This document shows, piece after piece, positions 63,843-64,000 of a DNA stretch of 64,000 bases. Each line of letters opens with the position of its first letter. Position 1 is the stretch's first letter. Location: the NCBI GenBank assembly GCA_963832355.1, contig CAWHTX010000009.1, positions 232,399 through 296,398 of the forward strand, in the 5' to 3' direction. The DNA comes from DATFVA01 sp963832355 (GTDB lineage Bacteria > Bacteroidota > Ignavibacteria > Ignavibacteriales > Ignavibacteriaceae). The notes beneath the pieces are model-generated. The model searched no databases and was not told the origin of the DNA. It worked only from the letters and a program-made list of their open reading frames with translations. The position numbers and the translations under genes were made by a program.

Positions 63843-64000
63843 TGGGTGTACTCCCATACAGGTTCGAGTCCTGCTTCGGGCACAAGGCAAAATAATTAAA
63901 GCTGCGAATATTGACAAGTTTGTAGCTTTTTTTGTTTATTGATGTTTCTCCCTTCATATCTATAAAGCTGCGATATCAAAATTTTTAAAGAATCACACAT
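63843..64000 (+). repeat. Direct repeat of tRNA-Leu 3' end plus downstream flank (copy 3)
   Basis: Begins in the variable arm (TGGGTGTACTCCC) and continues through the T-arm, acceptor end, ACAAGGCAAAATAATTAAAGCTGCGAA-type terminator and on to AATCACACAT at the window end. It parallels about 51010-51170 with scattered mismatches, mainly beyond the tRNA part. It carries the same T variant as copy 2 and a further A for G. This is the likely displaced original 3' end, that is the right junction of the island. Confidence 0.88.

Overview
The window looks like a chromosomal segment of a Gram-negative member of the Bacteroidota/Chlorobiota side of the tree, most probably Ignavibacteria-like. The reasons are a giant gingipain-type (C25) protease with a type IX secretion C-terminal sorting domain, a TonB receptor with a carboxypeptidase-like N-terminal extension, LpxH, a Wzi-like outer-membrane protein and AT-rich coding DNA. 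Taxonomy is inferred from gene content only.

Layout. 1-12.4 kb: ordinary core genes (gcvP 3' part, an Omp85-like protein, rsmE, an RlpA-like lipoprotein, a TonB receptor, a CHASE3/PAS histidine kinase, a DinB-like protein, rnhC). 12.4-25.2 kb: a surface-polysaccharide locus (glycosyltransferases, wecB, O-antigen ligase, a frameshifted GT9, two methyltransferases, a MurJ-family flippase, a DegT aminotransferase, an initiating sugar transferase and a Wzi-like protein). 25.3-31.1 kb: the C25/T9SS protein. 31.1-50.9 kb: housekeeping (glmS, two GNAT-like genes, tRNA-Phe, an M3 peptidase, purC-pgsA-pgpA-cinA-thpR-recA-recX, nudix, glgC, M1 aminopeptidase, lpxH, pbp1A), including two 54-residue cysteine/TM proteins too short for usual gene calling.

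51.0-63.8 kb is an accessory island starting at tRNA-Leu(CAG). It is a series of AT-rich, mostly unknown genes, nearly all on the + strand, each preceded or followed by long imperfect inverted repeats. The repeats have the architecture of integron attC sites: left ends such as GTATAAC or GCCCAAC, right ends such as GTTAGGC or GTTAGGT, and arms that pair apart from a bulged base. A truncated N-terminus of an integron-integrase-like protein lies at 62.3 kb. The 3' part of tRNA-Leu recurs at 62.0 and 63.84 kb, and perhaps as a decayed fragment at 57.99 kb. I read this as a degraded chromosomal integron, or attC cluster without a working integrase, combined with repeated insertion at tRNA-Leu. Cargo includes an overlapping gene pair with an Mrr-like nuclease domain, a HEPN-motif protein with zinc ribbons, a TerB-like/zinc-ribbon protein and a conserved glycine-rich protein. 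These are plausible unstudied conflict or anti-phage modules.

Five housekeeping or surface genes (GT9, cinA, glgC, M1 aminopeptidase, pbp1A) are broken by six single-base indels. This is more likely consensus error than gene decay, but it needs read-level checking.
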